Below the pieces are notes generated by a model. The model was not told the origin of the DNA. It searched no databases and saw only the letters and a list, made by a program, of their open reading frames with translations. Of a stretch of DNA of 64,000 nt, positions 1 to 10,275 are shown in pieces (position 1 is the stretch's first letter; every line of letters begins with the position of its first letter). The stretch is from Anthoceros angustus. Taxonomy: Eukaryota > Streptophyta > Anthocerotopsida > Anthocerotales > Anthocerotaceae. The stretch is from assembly GCA_010909165.1 (NCBI GenBank), contig VJWM01000197.1, forward strand, positions 341,477 through 405,476, written 5' to 3'. Both the position numbers and the translations under genes were made by a program.

Positions 1-1352
1 AACATGTGAAGAGCGAAAACATATTTCATCCCCTATGAAAAAGTAAGTTTGTAAAGTCTTAGATGCAAAAAGATGTTTTCCAATCTTTAAGGGAAAGAAA
101 GATAATATGAGCATATATGAACACTAATTTTTTCTAGAAGATTAGGACCTCTGCAATAAAGAATATTTTATTCTATCAGTACTAGTACTTTATTCTGTCT
201 CCACTTTGTTTTGTAGGAGAGCATGGCCAGAGGAAGAAGAAAAGAAGCCACATCGCTTCAAGCGCCCTCATATACCTAGACACAAGGCACTCACAGATGA
301 TAGGCCAGTGACAGCACATCCTGAAACAGCCAAGTACAACTTCTACAAATATTATGGTATCTTATAATTTTTTTCATTATCAAATACAAAATACATATCT
401 TGTAACAATTAGGAATAAATATGAAAATAACATATTATTTCCTTTTTGATCACAAGGCCTACTTACCTCAATAGATCCTCAAATACATATAAGCTTTTTT
501 ATTTTTTGGTTGACAAGAAAGCAAAGACATTCTCTACAAGATCCAATAGAACAAATATGTCACATGTTTTGAAATTGGACTATAAGTTTGAAATGTGTAT
601 GTAGGTAATGGCGGTCAGAGCGTTAAAGCCAATGGGAGCCAAACCTACAAACATACTTCAAAATTCCCCTCATCAAAATCTTATTTTTAACATAATTTTT
701 TTCAAAATAATTTTCTCACACCTACACATAGGTTCATAGATACAAATTTAGATATTGTGCATTTGGAAGATTGTACTTCTTCCTTCTATAACACACACTT
801 ACTTGATGTAATGGTTCTTTTTGCTCTTCATGTTGCATTAAGGTCTTCTCAATATGAAAGTTACTTTGAAATTATAAACCTTCATGAATATACGAACATT
901 TGGCAATAAAAAAATAAGTTGACATGTCATGTACTCAATGTAGGTTATGGAGGCCAAGGTGCTAAGACTAGTTGGGCCCATAACTATCCTTTGGGGCTTG
1001 AACCTCCTTATGCCATGAGGCTTCGAATTTACTGATTGTGCGAGAAATCAACAAGTGCTAGTTCTAGTGAAGGCTCGACAATTCATTTCAATCAGCTTCC
1101 AAGTCAAGGTTTGTTAGTGCTAGCTCATCTATAAATACAACTTTAGTGCATGAAGATAAACCATGACAAAGTGCACTTCATCATGTATATTCACGTTCCT
1201 CAAGTTGCACCTCTAGAAATACTTACACAGGGGCTATTGAGAATTTGTCCTGAAAAGAACTAAGGAACTAGGAAACTTAATGGGCAAACCTTTATCATGA
1301 ATGAAATTTGAGAATCTTCTAAAATAATTCTTCTCTCAAAATTAAAATTACA
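1..1352. other. AT-rich region, no firm gene
   Basis: No convincing complete gene is seen. The stretch is AT-rich with short open frames only. It contains one exon-like segment (listed separately at 217-356). Two similar short stretches near 602-630 and 941-969 both read, after a possible TAG acceptor, as Gly-rich peptides (GNGGQ and GYGGQ). They may be decayed duplicated exons. Confidence 0.5.
217..356 (+). pseudogene. Exon-like fragment of an unrecognised protein
   Basis: A plus-strand open segment lies between a TTTTGTAG acceptor-like site and a GGTATC donor-like site. It encodes a basic, acidic-then-Pro-rich peptide (motifs PEEEEKKPHRF and TAHPETAKYNFYKYYG). The composition looks protein-coding rather than random for this AT-rich neighbourhood. 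No partner exons could be linked on either side: the left side is cut by the window edge and the right side has stops. I do not recognise the family. It could be the last visible exon of a gene entering from the left or an isolated relic. Confidence 0.25.
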
Positions 1353-3272
1353 TTATGAACTATTTGGTGACTTTGGTGGATTTGTTTGAGATCTAGTTGA
1401 TCTTGTTCCAGTCGGAGTTGTTGATCTTGTTTCAGTGTTAGTTGTTGACGCTGTATTCACAGCTTGCCAATACGGTCCCAAATCATGATCTAATAAATCT
1501 CTCTTCATCTTTTTATTGGGAGGTCGAAAGTCATCATTGACAACAGGTTTCCTAGGTCCAATAACACGCAATCTATACTTACTATAATCTGTTGGATCGT
1601 CTATTGGATCATCATCATCGTCTGAATCATCATCACTGTCTGAATCATCATCATTATGAGCATCAATTTGCAATTGAGCATTAGGATTCTCAAGCATGAT
1701 TGCAGGATTCATAGGGATACTAGCAAGATTTCCATGTATAATAGTAGAATTCTCAGGCATAACAATAGAATTTTCAGGCATAACAGTAGGATTCTCAGGC
1801 ATAATAGTAGAATTCTGAGGCATAACAATAGAATTCTTAGACATAACAGTAGGATTCTCAAGCATAGAAGTAGAATTCTCGGGCACCTTAGGAGGAGCCA
1901 TCGTTTGATCTCCATCCACAGTAGACACCTTAGCAGTAGTCATTCGAAGCGCATCCAACATTAAGGGAGAGTTTTTAGGGAGACCCTTTATCTTAGCACG
2001 AGCTCTCTCTACACGCTCTTCATGTAGCTGTACATTCTTTTCAAGCATTGAGGGAGACACCTTAGCAGGGTCAGTCATTTGACGCTCATCCTCATCCGAT
2101 GTTAAGGGTTTATTTAAGTAATCCTTATCTGGACCATAATGTATTGTTTCTTTGTGGTGACGAAGTGCGTACACACTTCTATCCTTCCTTATTTTTAGCA
2201 CTCGAGGTGGTGCATTGTTTAGACCGCTCGACATTCCAACATCAATCAGCCACACAGAGTGCTTACAATGGTGTACAATTTCCCCATCTCGTTGTATTGT
2301 ATGACCAACTACCATTCGAGCCATTTCAGGAATTTGTTCACGAAGCTCTTCCATTATTTCACACTCATCTCCTTCTCTAAGTTTATCATAAGCTCGCGTA
2401 AATGTTATAGCATCAGGATATGAGTGGAGAACATGAGGAAAGGTTCTCTCTCCTTTCATCCATTCACTTGCAATTGTGTTTATTCTTTTTAAGCCTCCGT
2501 CTTTTGATATGTTTGCGGTTGTCACTCCTGCATGTGCAAACACGGTGCTTCCAACTATCAATCCAACTGGATAATTGGAAAGAAAACGGGTTGTTATAGG
2601 CCCTCCTGGTCTTAATGCCTCTAGACGAGCTTTCAGGGATGGAGCTAGCTTTGGTATATCATCTAGATCTTTTTGTGGTCTATCATATTTTACTCCCTCA
2701 CATCTTCTCTTATAAGCTTGTCCAATGGAATACCATTTCTTCCAATTAAGGAAATCTTTAGCACCTCCCTCATTGACATAATAATGATTTCCTCTTATAT
2801 TAGAAACTTCATGGTTACCCACTAATATAATCACATCCCCACCTTGCCTTCTTGCTTGAGCTTTTAACTTCTCAAGCAAATACAATATTTTCAGCTCGCC
2901 TCCTCCTCTATCAAATATGTCACCAACTTGCACCACTGTAGTCTTGTGTCCAATCCAATCTTGTGTGCGACTATTCATTACCTTACCTAAAACAAGCGAG
3001 TCCTTGGCTTTCTGGAAGTCCCCGTGAAGGTCACCTATTGCAATCAGGCGTTTCACATGTGGTAAGCTATCTCTAATATTTGGTTCAACATATTGATTGA
3101 TTGGATTGGTTCGACTCATCTCAAATAAAGTCCTTTTACTTGGAGACCTTTGAAAGGGTGGAAATACGGTTTTGCAAGGTAAGATTTGGCCCCCAACATG
3201 ATAGTCTACAAAAGCGTCTACAAAGTCTGAAATAAGTTCAGGAACTACATTACAAACAGAAGGAGGGGCCAT
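1353..3272 (-). CDS. Shewanella-like protein phosphatase (SLP2-type) with long C-terminal tail
   Basis: This is a metallophosphoesterase of the PPP superfamily, bacterial-like SLP branch; plant SLP2 enzymes are Tyr-directed phosphatases reported in the mitochondrial intermembrane space. The intronless frame encodes 639 residues. Metal-binding motifs are complete: GDLHGD (about 80-85), GDIFDRGG (117-124), GNHE (152-155), then FAHAG and VVGHT. The N-terminus (VDAFVDYHVGGQ) resembles plant SLP2. The catalytic domain ends near residue 380. The remaining 260 residues are a tail with an octapeptide-type repeat (Pro-Glu-Asn-Ser/Pro plus hydrophobics), an Asp/Ser-rich acidic stretch and a basic end. 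No clear targeting peptide is seen. A shorter paralogue lies 1.2 kb away on the same strand, so this is a tandem pair. Activity is inferred from intact motifs; the tail's role is unknown. Confidence 0.85.
   Translation of the reverse strand: MAPPSVCNVVPELISDFVDAFVDYHVGGQILPCKTVFPPFQRSPSKRTLFEMSRTNPINQYVEPNIRDSLPHVKRLIAIGDLHGDFQKAKDSLVLGKVMNSRTQDWIGHKTTVVQVGDIFDRGGGELKILYLLEKLKAQARRQGGDVIILVGNHEVSNIRGNHYYVNEGGAKDFLNWKKWYSIGQAYKRRCEGVKYDRPQKDLDDIPKLAPSLKARLEALRPGGPITTRFLSNYPVGLIVGSTVFAHAGVTTANISKDGGLKRINTIASEWMKGERTFPHVLHSYPDAITFTRAYDKLREGDECEIMEELREQIPEMARMVVGHTIQRDGEIVHHCKHSVWLIDVGMSSGLNNAPPRVLKIRKDRSVYALRHHKETIHYGPDKDYLNKPLTSDEDERQMTDPAKVSPSMLEKNVQLHEERVERARAKIKGLPKNSPLMLDALRMTTAKVSTVDGDQTMAPPKVPENSTSMLENPTVMSKNSIVMPQNSTIMPENPTVMPENSIVMPENSTIIHGNLASIPMNPAIMLENPNAQLQIDAHNDDDSDSDDDSDDDDDPIDDPTDYSKYRLRVIGPRKPVVNDDFRPPNKKMKRDLLDHDLGPYWQAVNTASTTNTETRSTTPTGTRSTRSQTNPPKSPNSS
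1737..1890 (-). repeat. 24-bp coding minisatellite in the SLP2-like tail
   Basis: About six imperfect 24-bp units centred on GAATTCTCAGGCATAA (plus strand) encode octapeptides of the form M-P-E-N-S/P-x-x-x on the minus strand. The period is a multiple of three, so copy-number change keeps the frame. The second SLP2-like gene lacks it. Confidence 0.8.
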
Positions 3273-4467
3273 GTCAAGGTAGCTATTTCCTTGGTCATAT
3301 ATTACCCAATATCAAAATCTAGTTATGTAAATAGAAGAACAGGCCATGTGAAGGTAACTATTTCTTTGGTCATATATCACCCAATATCAAAATGTAGACT
3401 ATTTTCTTTTTTGTACAAGATTTATTAACGTGTATCTGCTATTATTCTTTCTCACATTAAATAAAATTCCTCTAAGAATTTGTAATACCCATCTATTTAA
3501 ACAAATCATTTATTTATCCACTTGATATATACACGGTTTGACAAGAAGAAGATGCCACCTTGCTACAATACTCATGTTTATTAACCGAGCAATAAAAATT
3601 GTGGACATACTACCAAGTAGTTATTGTCCACATTCAATGCAATACTTTTCTTGCATTTCTAAGTATATATAAGTACTTTCATCTGTTACCTTTTCAGCTA
3701 AACTATAGTATAGAACATATTTTAAGAAGGATGTTTCTTACGCTTCAAAAGGACCCTTGGAAGGCTTTAGGATTATGTCAAATATTACTACATCTCGGCA
3801 CGATATATGTTAAAAAAAATTTACTTCATGATGATTCATAGGTTTATTATGTTATAGCTATATGTATCCTGCCTCATGTTTAATCTTGTCGAGACATGGA
3901 AGTTGTTGATGTTGTCTTTTCAATACTTTTAAAGTTCATATTATTGATATCATAAGAAACTAGTTTCTATTTTAACGATTGAGGAGGATGTTATAATTTA
4001 GTATTTATGTATATGTTGTATAACAATGATTATGTCGATCTTAATCCACTTAAACATAGAGATGGAATGATGTTGCTGGAATTCTTTGATCAAGTTTGAA
4101 CATATAGACGTTTTCTATGAAGATTGTGTTTTTTTTATTAAAGGTCCACTAACATGATGATAACAAACAACATTGAATTTTATTGGAGTTAAGTGCAAAG
4201 TCTTGATTTGACTATATTTCTAAAGAGCTTGATTTGACTATGTCCATACTAGCCATCTAAATGCAAGAGCAAATTGTGGAATGACTTGATTTGATTACCT
4301 AAGTTAGTGACCATCTACATAAAGGGAAGAGTGTGTATCAAGTGTTTATCATATAAGCGGTTTCCCATTTTGTAATTAAGTAATTTTACAAGCTTAAAAA
4401 TAATTTTAGAATAGAAATCAAAAAATAAATTTATTTTCTTTTTATTTTAATTTTAAGATTCAATGGA
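3273..4467. other. Intergenic spacer between the two SLP2-like genes
   Basis: AT-rich DNA of about 1.2 kb. Just upstream of the first gene, 3269-3300 and 3333-3390 share a near-duplicate (ATGT(C/G)AAGGTA ... TTGGTCATATAT(T/C)ACCCAATATCAAAAT). No other gene or RNA is recognised. Confidence 0.6.
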
Positions 4468-5616
4468 CTATTTCCAAAAATTAAAAAAAGATTTTTTAGG
4501 AGGGCCGATATTTCTAATACCATCGGCATTAATTGCATTTAGCATATTATCATTTATTATTTCTAATATTTCAGGTTCAGCATTCTTTATGTTTCTGCAC
4601 ATTCCTACGTCTATTAAGTACAAGGTGTGTTTGCAATGGTGGGTTATTACACGAGCCTTTTGGACAGAATGACCAACCACCATTCTCTCCATTCCAGGAA
4701 TTAATCTACAAAGTTCTTTCATAACACTACATTCAGGTCCTTCCCTAAGTTCATCATATTTTCGTGTTTGAATTAACGAATTCATTTCCCCAACAGGTCT
4801 TGGTGCTTTGAAGCTTGCCTTTCCTTCCATCCATGGTAAGGACAATTTATTTATTTCGTGTAATCCGCCATCAGCAGTAATGTTCTTTTCTAAGACTCCA
4901 GCATGTGCAAACACGGTACTTCCTACCATTATCCCAATTGGATATCTAGCCAAGAAACGAGCAGTTATTGGACCTCCTGGTCTTAAAGCTTCCATCCTAC
5001 CTACCAAAGAGGGAGGTATCTCTGGGATAGAGTCTAGATTTTCTGGTTTAGCATACACTGTCCCTAAACATCTTCTTTTCAAAGACTCTCCAAGGTTATA
5101 CCATCTTCTCCAATTGACAAATTCTTGAATGCCATCCCGAGTAGTGTCTTGCCACCTAGCTAAAGCATTTCGAACCTCATGATTCCCGATTAAAACAATA
5201 ACATTCCCACCTTTTCTTGAGGCTTGTCTTTTAAGTTTTTCTAACAAGTACAATATCTTAAGTTCCCCCCCTCCTCTATCAAAAATATCACCAATTTGCA
5301 CCAAAAATGTATTTTTTCCAATCCAATTGTCGTTGCTATCTAGCAATTTAGCTATACGAAGTGCTTCTTTAGTCTTCTCATAGTCACCATGAACATCACC
5401 AATTGCAATAAGACGCTCCACTTTAGGAAAGATGGTAGTAGGTTCAAATTTAAATGAATTGTTGGGTGTTTTGGTGCCCTGCTTAAACTCTTCCAGGCTA
5501 TTTGGCGGAAATTTTATGTTGCAACCTAAAACTTGGCCTCCAACATTAAAATCCACAAAAGCATTCACAAATTCAGAAACAAGTGCAGGTATGCAAAAAC
5601 ATACAGATCTAGCCAT
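4468..5616 (-). CDS. Shewanella-like protein phosphatase (SLP2-type), short paralogue
   Basis: Intronless 382-residue paralogue of the gene at 1353-3272. It shares the N-terminal VxAFVDxxVGGQ signature and all PPP motifs: GDVHGD, GDIFDRGG, GNHE, GGPITARFL, FAHAG and VVGHS. It ends soon after the catalytic domain with a short Lys/Phe-rich tail, so it is close to the usual SLP length and lacks the repeat and acidic extension. The two genes are same-strand tandem copies whose conserved cores are clearly alike but diverged along their length, so the duplication is not recent. Lack of introns in both could mean the ancestral copy was intronless or arose by retroposition. Predicted role: protein phosphatase with two active-site metals. 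Confidence 0.85.
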   Translation of the reverse strand: MARSVCFCIPALVSEFVNAFVDFNVGGQVLGCNIKFPPNSLEEFKQGTKTPNNSFKFEPTTIFPKVERLIAIGDVHGDYEKTKEALRIAKLLDSNDNWIGKNTFLVQIGDIFDRGGGELKILYLLEKLKRQASRKGGNVIVLIGNHEVRNALARWQDTTRDGIQEFVNWRRWYNLGESLKRRCLGTVYAKPENLDSIPEIPPSLVGRMEALRPGGPITARFLARYPIGIMVGSTVFAHAGVLEKNITADGGLHEINKLSLPWMEGKASFKAPRPVGEMNSLIQTRKYDELREGPECSVMKELCRLIPGMERMVVGHSVQKARVITHHCKHTLYLIDVGMCRNIKNAEPEILEIINDNMLNAINADGIRNIGPPKKSFFNFWK

Positions 5617-6251
5617 TTAGGAACATGATAGTTAGATCCAATCAAACTAATGACCTTACATTCTGTATATAAACTGGATGTTGTCAACCTTGAATCTCTT
5701 AACGTAGCTACTTGACCTCTCTTTGAGGGTAAATTGAATTGAATAATATTGAATTTTTGGGTATCTTTGTTGTTTTTTTCTTTACATCAGTTGATATCTA
5801 AACCCAAATTTCTGAATTGTACAATGCACAATCGGGAAAGAAGACTATTATTATAAAAAAGAGATGGGAAAAACCTATCCACCCCAAAAACAAAGGGAGA
5901 AAAACCCAATGAAGGGCATTATGCCAGGGGGAGTAGCCCCCACGATGTACAATCTAATTGAAAGATACAATTGAAATGTACAATCTAGTTGAAAGATTTT
6001 ATCATAAATCATTTTAAATATATTATTACACTTCCTATTCAATAAAGAATTAAATATTTGACTTCTTCTAGGTAAACGATTCACACGTTTTTTTCCTAGT
6101 GCGAGGATTTTTCCATTCATGTGGAGTTCATAAGATATTTTTCCATCATACATAAAAAAGAATCTTAGTGAAACACAAGGTTCTTAATCTTATTCGTGTA
6201 ACATGTTTTTCTCTAGACTTTCATGACGCTAACATATCATGTTCTCTTTAG

Positions 6252-6420
6252 AATACATGAACTACTACTTACTACTTTAGAATATATGAACCACTACTTA
6301 GTACTTTCGAATACATGAACCACTACTTAGTACTTTAGAATACATGAACCACTACTTAGTACTTTAGAATACATGAACCACTACTTAGTACTTTAGAATA
6401 CATGAACCACTACTTACTAC
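6252..6420. repeat. 29-bp tandem repeat, about 6 copies
   Basis: Six units of AATACATGAACCACTACTTA plus GTACTTTAG follow one another at 29-bp spacing (starts 6252, 6281, 6310, 6339, 6368, 6397), with one or a few changes per unit and a truncated last unit. Confidence 0.95.
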
Positions 6421-7463
6421 AATAAGCGATTGTGAACATATCTATGATATCTACTATATGAATCGAAATATATAGAATTATAAAAAAAAGTTCAATCTTA
6501 TTTATATCTGAGTCTTATGTATGCAGATGCTAATATAGGTCTGTGTATAAATAGCCTCACCCATTTATAAAGCTATGTATATACTTGTTTTAGATTTAAA
6601 AACAAAGATATAAAATTTTAACCAGCAAATCAGATCATTGATAGGTAAACAGTAATTAGTTCATCCCCCAAATCTTCATAATATGGAGTGAGAGTTTGGT
6701 TGTGTAAAGCGTAGCATAACATGTTGCTAACAAATTTATTTCAAGACTTTAAAGGAATCTCTGGTTTCTTCATTTTTAAACAACTCATTCACTTCCTTAT
6801 TCTTTCCATTCCTTTTATGCAAAATCTTGTTTCCAGTTTCTATTCCAGTTTTGTTTTTTCGGCTTTTGTTGCTTTGTTTTCTCTACATTTTATTCTTATT
6901 CTCCTTTCAATTTACTTTTGGAAAGAAACTTAGTGAACCAGTTCAAAGAAACTTTGGTTGTTTCCCTAACAATTGTAATCATGAGTAATAGAGCTAATAA
7001 GTTTCCAATTTTTTTTCAGTGAAATACGTTTGCCAAGCTAGTTTCTTTAATTGGTGAAAGCATGGATAGTGTAGCTGATAGGTCTTGTGTAGTTTTTCGT
7101 ATAGGTAAAAGTATGGATGATATAGCAAACAAGACTATGATAGACTTCTTCTTCAAGATTCTACTAGTTTCTTTAGAAAGGGCAATTTTGTGTAGATGGT
7201 TAGTTTTATCTACATGAAAATTTATATGGTGACTTAGTATGGTGGTTAGTTTTATCTAACCACCATACGTAGAGATGACTTAGTATTGATGGTGACTACA
7301 TAGTCTCTGACCATCAACTATGGTGCAATCTTCATTTATAGATAGCGGAATCTTCATTTATAGGTACAATCTTGATTTATAGATGGTGGAATCTTCATTT
7401 ATAGAAACATGAAAACGACATTTCCAATATGAATTCGATGGACCATTAGACTACTAATATCAT

Positions 7464-7588
7464 GTGAAACAAAACTATCAAAAAGATGAAGTCCAACCAA
7501 ACGGTGAGATACTTGAGTGTGAAACAAAACTATCAAAAAGATGAAGTCCAACCAAACGGTGAGATACTTGAGTGTGAAACAAAACTAC
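7464..7588. repeat. 55-bp tandem repeat, 2.3 copies
   Basis: Two identical 55-bp units begin at 7464 and 7519 with GTGAAACAAAACTATCAAAA; a third partial unit begins at 7574. Confidence 0.95.
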
Positions 7589-7699
7589 TGGGGGTTTCAT
7601 TGTTAGAAAACATTTGAAAATTATCAAGCCTCATATCGTGCTTTGGTCACCTCTCATATCAACCCTGCAGCTCTCATATAATCCTGTTCAATCATGAAT

Positions 7700-7838
7700 A
7701 ACACCTCTGATATTTTAAAATTAACACCTCTGATATTTTAAAATTAACACCTCTGATATTTTAAAATTAACACCTCTCATATTTTAAAATTAACACCTCT
7801 GGTATTTTAAAATCAATACCTCTGATATTTTAATTTGA
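7700..7838. repeat. 23-bp tandem repeat, 6 copies
   Basis: Six units of AACACCTCTGATATTTTAAA plus ATT at 23-bp spacing from 7700. The last two units are slightly diverged. Confidence 0.95.
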
Positions 7839-8518
7839 AGGCAAGTTTTTGCTTAATCTTGTACACCCCTTTAGAGTTTAGGGTAGGCTATGGTTCTTGT
7901 TCACTAATTCGGTGGGAAGGCGATTTGGCGAGTGGTGCAAGCGAGTGGTGGTTGACCATGGGTGCGCTTTGGCTGCAAATGTAATTAGAAACTGGCTGCA
8001 AATAGTTGTGAGTGTTGTAAAGCAATCGTCATTCAAAATTAAAAATAGGGGGTTAATGTTACACTTTTTTATTACAGTAATTGTTATAGTTTCCAAAAGT
8101 GTCATAAACTTTGGCATAGGAGATAGGCATGACAAATGAACCTAACTTTGTAAGACAAATATTACACTTTTGACATGGAGGAGAGGCATGGAATGTAAGT
8201 GCCACATGTTCAAAGGAAATTGGAAAGAATAACATATGGGTCCCACCTTCCCACCCTTAAATCCATCTCCTTCTTCATCGCCTTGTCTTGGTGTCTCGTA
8301 TGTCAAAAGAGAGCAACTAGAACATCTCACCAAACTTAACATTTATTACCTTCTCTTCTCCTTCTCCACATGAAAAAGTACCACCTAGACACATGCTTCA
8401 TTACTCAACAATAATAATTTCTCTATATTTGAATAATATTAAAATTTGGAACGAAGAAATAAAATAATTTGACAGTAATTGAATCCTAAAGTAAATTTGA
8501 GATTTGAACTTATAAATT

Positions 8519-8542
8519 CATATATATATATATATATATATA
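8519..8542. repeat. (AT)n microsatellite
   Basis: About twelve AT dinucleotides in a row. Confidence 0.95.
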
Positions 8543-9212
8543 ATCTTATTATATGCAAGATTAGAATACATACCGTCATAAAATCCCAAAAGACTTTCAA
8601 ATTTAAAATTAAAATATAATAGTTGCAACCTCCTAAACATCATGAGATACTTAAAATATAATAACTACATGTCATGAAATCCTAGAAAACTTGAATTTTA
8701 AACTTAAAATAAAGAAGAACAAGAAGAAGTCCACTAAAGACGGGTTTCCGTCATGGGACTTTGGTACTTAACAACTTGTACCATGGTGTGCCTAAGCTAC
8801 TTGCACCAAGGGCATCCACTCCCTTTAGGCACCCCATCTAAGTACCGATCTAAGCTCAACAAAGCTGTTCATAGCCACATTAGGTCACGGCTCATGTCTC
8901 AGTCATTAAGCGTGAGGTCTAGATAAGCCTCCAAAGTAGGCTTATCACTTACACAAGTATTTAATAAGCCTACAGGCTTATTGGCTAACTACCAAAGTGG
9001 CAAAGCAAAAGAAGAACTAGGCAAAATCCTAACCTCGTAAATAGCCCCCCTGCAAAATCTGGTGAACAAACAACATTAGACAACCAGATTTTGCACTTAG
9101 AGCTACCAAAAACCAACCCAGTGAGAAGCAAAATGCTTGGATATGCTGGTCTCATAGATTGGCGGGGGAGGAGGATGCAAATCATTTTCCTCATCTTTGG
9201 ACATGGGCTCGG

Positions 9213-9312
9213 GCTTGAACTCCACTGATTCTCCAGACTGAATGCTATTATTGTAGAGCCATGCTTGAACTCCACTGATTCTCCAGACTGAATGCTATTA
9301 TTGTAGAGCCAT
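9213..9312. repeat. 50-bp perfect tandem duplication
   Basis: Units 9213-9262 and 9263-9312 both begin GCTTGAACTCCACTGATTCT and end GTAGAGCCAT. The duplication lies in the endonuclease-like relic. Confidence 0.95.
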
Positions 9313-9484
9313 GGGTACTCGTTGCTGGAAGGAAGCCACCACACAGGAAAGAGGGAGACCTACACCGTTCTTGCGGATGTAGTATGCTTTAGCACAAACC
9401 TTGATAAACCTCGAGAAGTCCTTGCCCATGGCTCTATGAGTCTCAGTAGCAAGGGGAATGAAAGCATGGCCTTCGTACATGGGG

Positions 9485-9706
9485 GTGTACTTGTGAACCT
9501 TGGCTATAGCGCATCCCTCCATCGCCCAATTGGGAGGATTGATGATGACATGCTCACAGTGTACTTGTGAACCTTGGCTATAGCGCATCCCTCCATCGCC
9601 CAATTGGGAGGATTGATGATGACATGCTCACAGTGTACTTGTGAACCTTGGCTATAGCGCATCCCTCCATCGCCCAATTGGGAGGATTGATGATGACATG
9701 CTCACA
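9485..9706. repeat. 74-bp tandem triplication
   Basis: Three essentially identical units start at 9485, 9559 and 9633 with GTGTACTTGTGAACCTTGGC. Because 74 is not a multiple of 3, the array breaks the retroelement reading frame it sits in. Confidence 0.95.
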
Positions 9707-9740
9707 GACGGTATTCCGAGTAGGGTTTGTTACAACCACA

Positions 9741-10275
9741 CCTGATCCTCCAGGTCAAAAATAGGTTAGCCCTTAGAGAAACATTGTTAGACAAAGCATA
9801 TGGGCACTCCCTGAAAACTATCTCAACTACTTTATAGAAGAGAGTATGAACGGAAGATAGTATACGAAAATGATCATACCGTCCACCTCCAAAACGTCTT
9901 CAAGAACTCTATACTTCTTCTAAAACATTTCCGTGAACGTGAACTTCTTGCATTCAGGCCCAGGATTATTGTCTTCAAGAACTCCAACTAGTAATTCCCG
10001 GTCTCGTAGGTTTGTATGCTTGATAATACACACCACTCCTGATGGAGCTATTTGAGCCTTACAGATACTTGAGAGCAAAAACGTTCCCCCGGGATCCATA
10101 TTCTTGTTCTCATGCAATTAAATTCTAAACCAAACGAAACCTCGTCAAGAAACCTAGAAGTAACGGGGCCACCTGGTCTACCTTCTGGTCGTTGGGCTAT
10201 TTCATAGCCCCGGACATCGACGATCTCCGTAACAGGCGTACATAGATGTGATGTTGCGGGAGGCCTGAAGACGGG
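9741..10275. other. Unassigned stretch with short open frames
   Basis: No gene is recognised. The minus strand at about 10131-10200 encodes RPGGPVTSRFL, which resembles the GGPITxRFL motif of the SLP2-like phosphatases, but flanking residues do not follow that family, so it is only a possible tiny relic. Confidence 0.4.

Larger units (their letters stand above)
5617..8984. other. AT-rich intergenic region with minisatellites
   Basis: About 3.4 kb without a supportable gene. It holds four simple or tandem arrays (listed separately), a run of TTTATAGAT-type repeats near 7330-7400, and low-complexity AT. Short open frames here lack protein-like composition. Confidence 0.6.
8985..9740 (-). pseudogene. 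Relic of a retroelement C-terminal endonuclease-like domain
   Basis: The minus strand reads VVVTNPTRNTV, VIINPPNWA, then KVHKYTPMYEGHAFIPLA, ETHRAMGK and FIKVCAKAYY. The same order (VVVTDRTRDTI, VITNYPGWA, KVCKYSKMQAGH, FPLALTEDFDKFVKSCTKAY) recurs downstream of the reverse transcriptase at 15.9-16.3 kb. That layout fits the C-terminal PD-(D/E)XK-like endonuclease region of some non-LTR elements. The copy is broken by a 74-bp triplication and stops. It is a paralogue rather than a duplicate of the 16-kb copy, because the nucleotide sequences differ widely. Confidence 0.55.

Noticed and set aside
6252..7838. Regular repeat arrays resembling a CRISPR
   Set aside because: Units are contiguous tandem copies with no unique spacers, in a eukaryotic genome.
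10131..10200. Possible third SLP2-like phosphatase relic (RPGGPVTSRFL, minus strand)
   Set aside because: Only about 11 residues match; flanks do not follow the family and could be chance.
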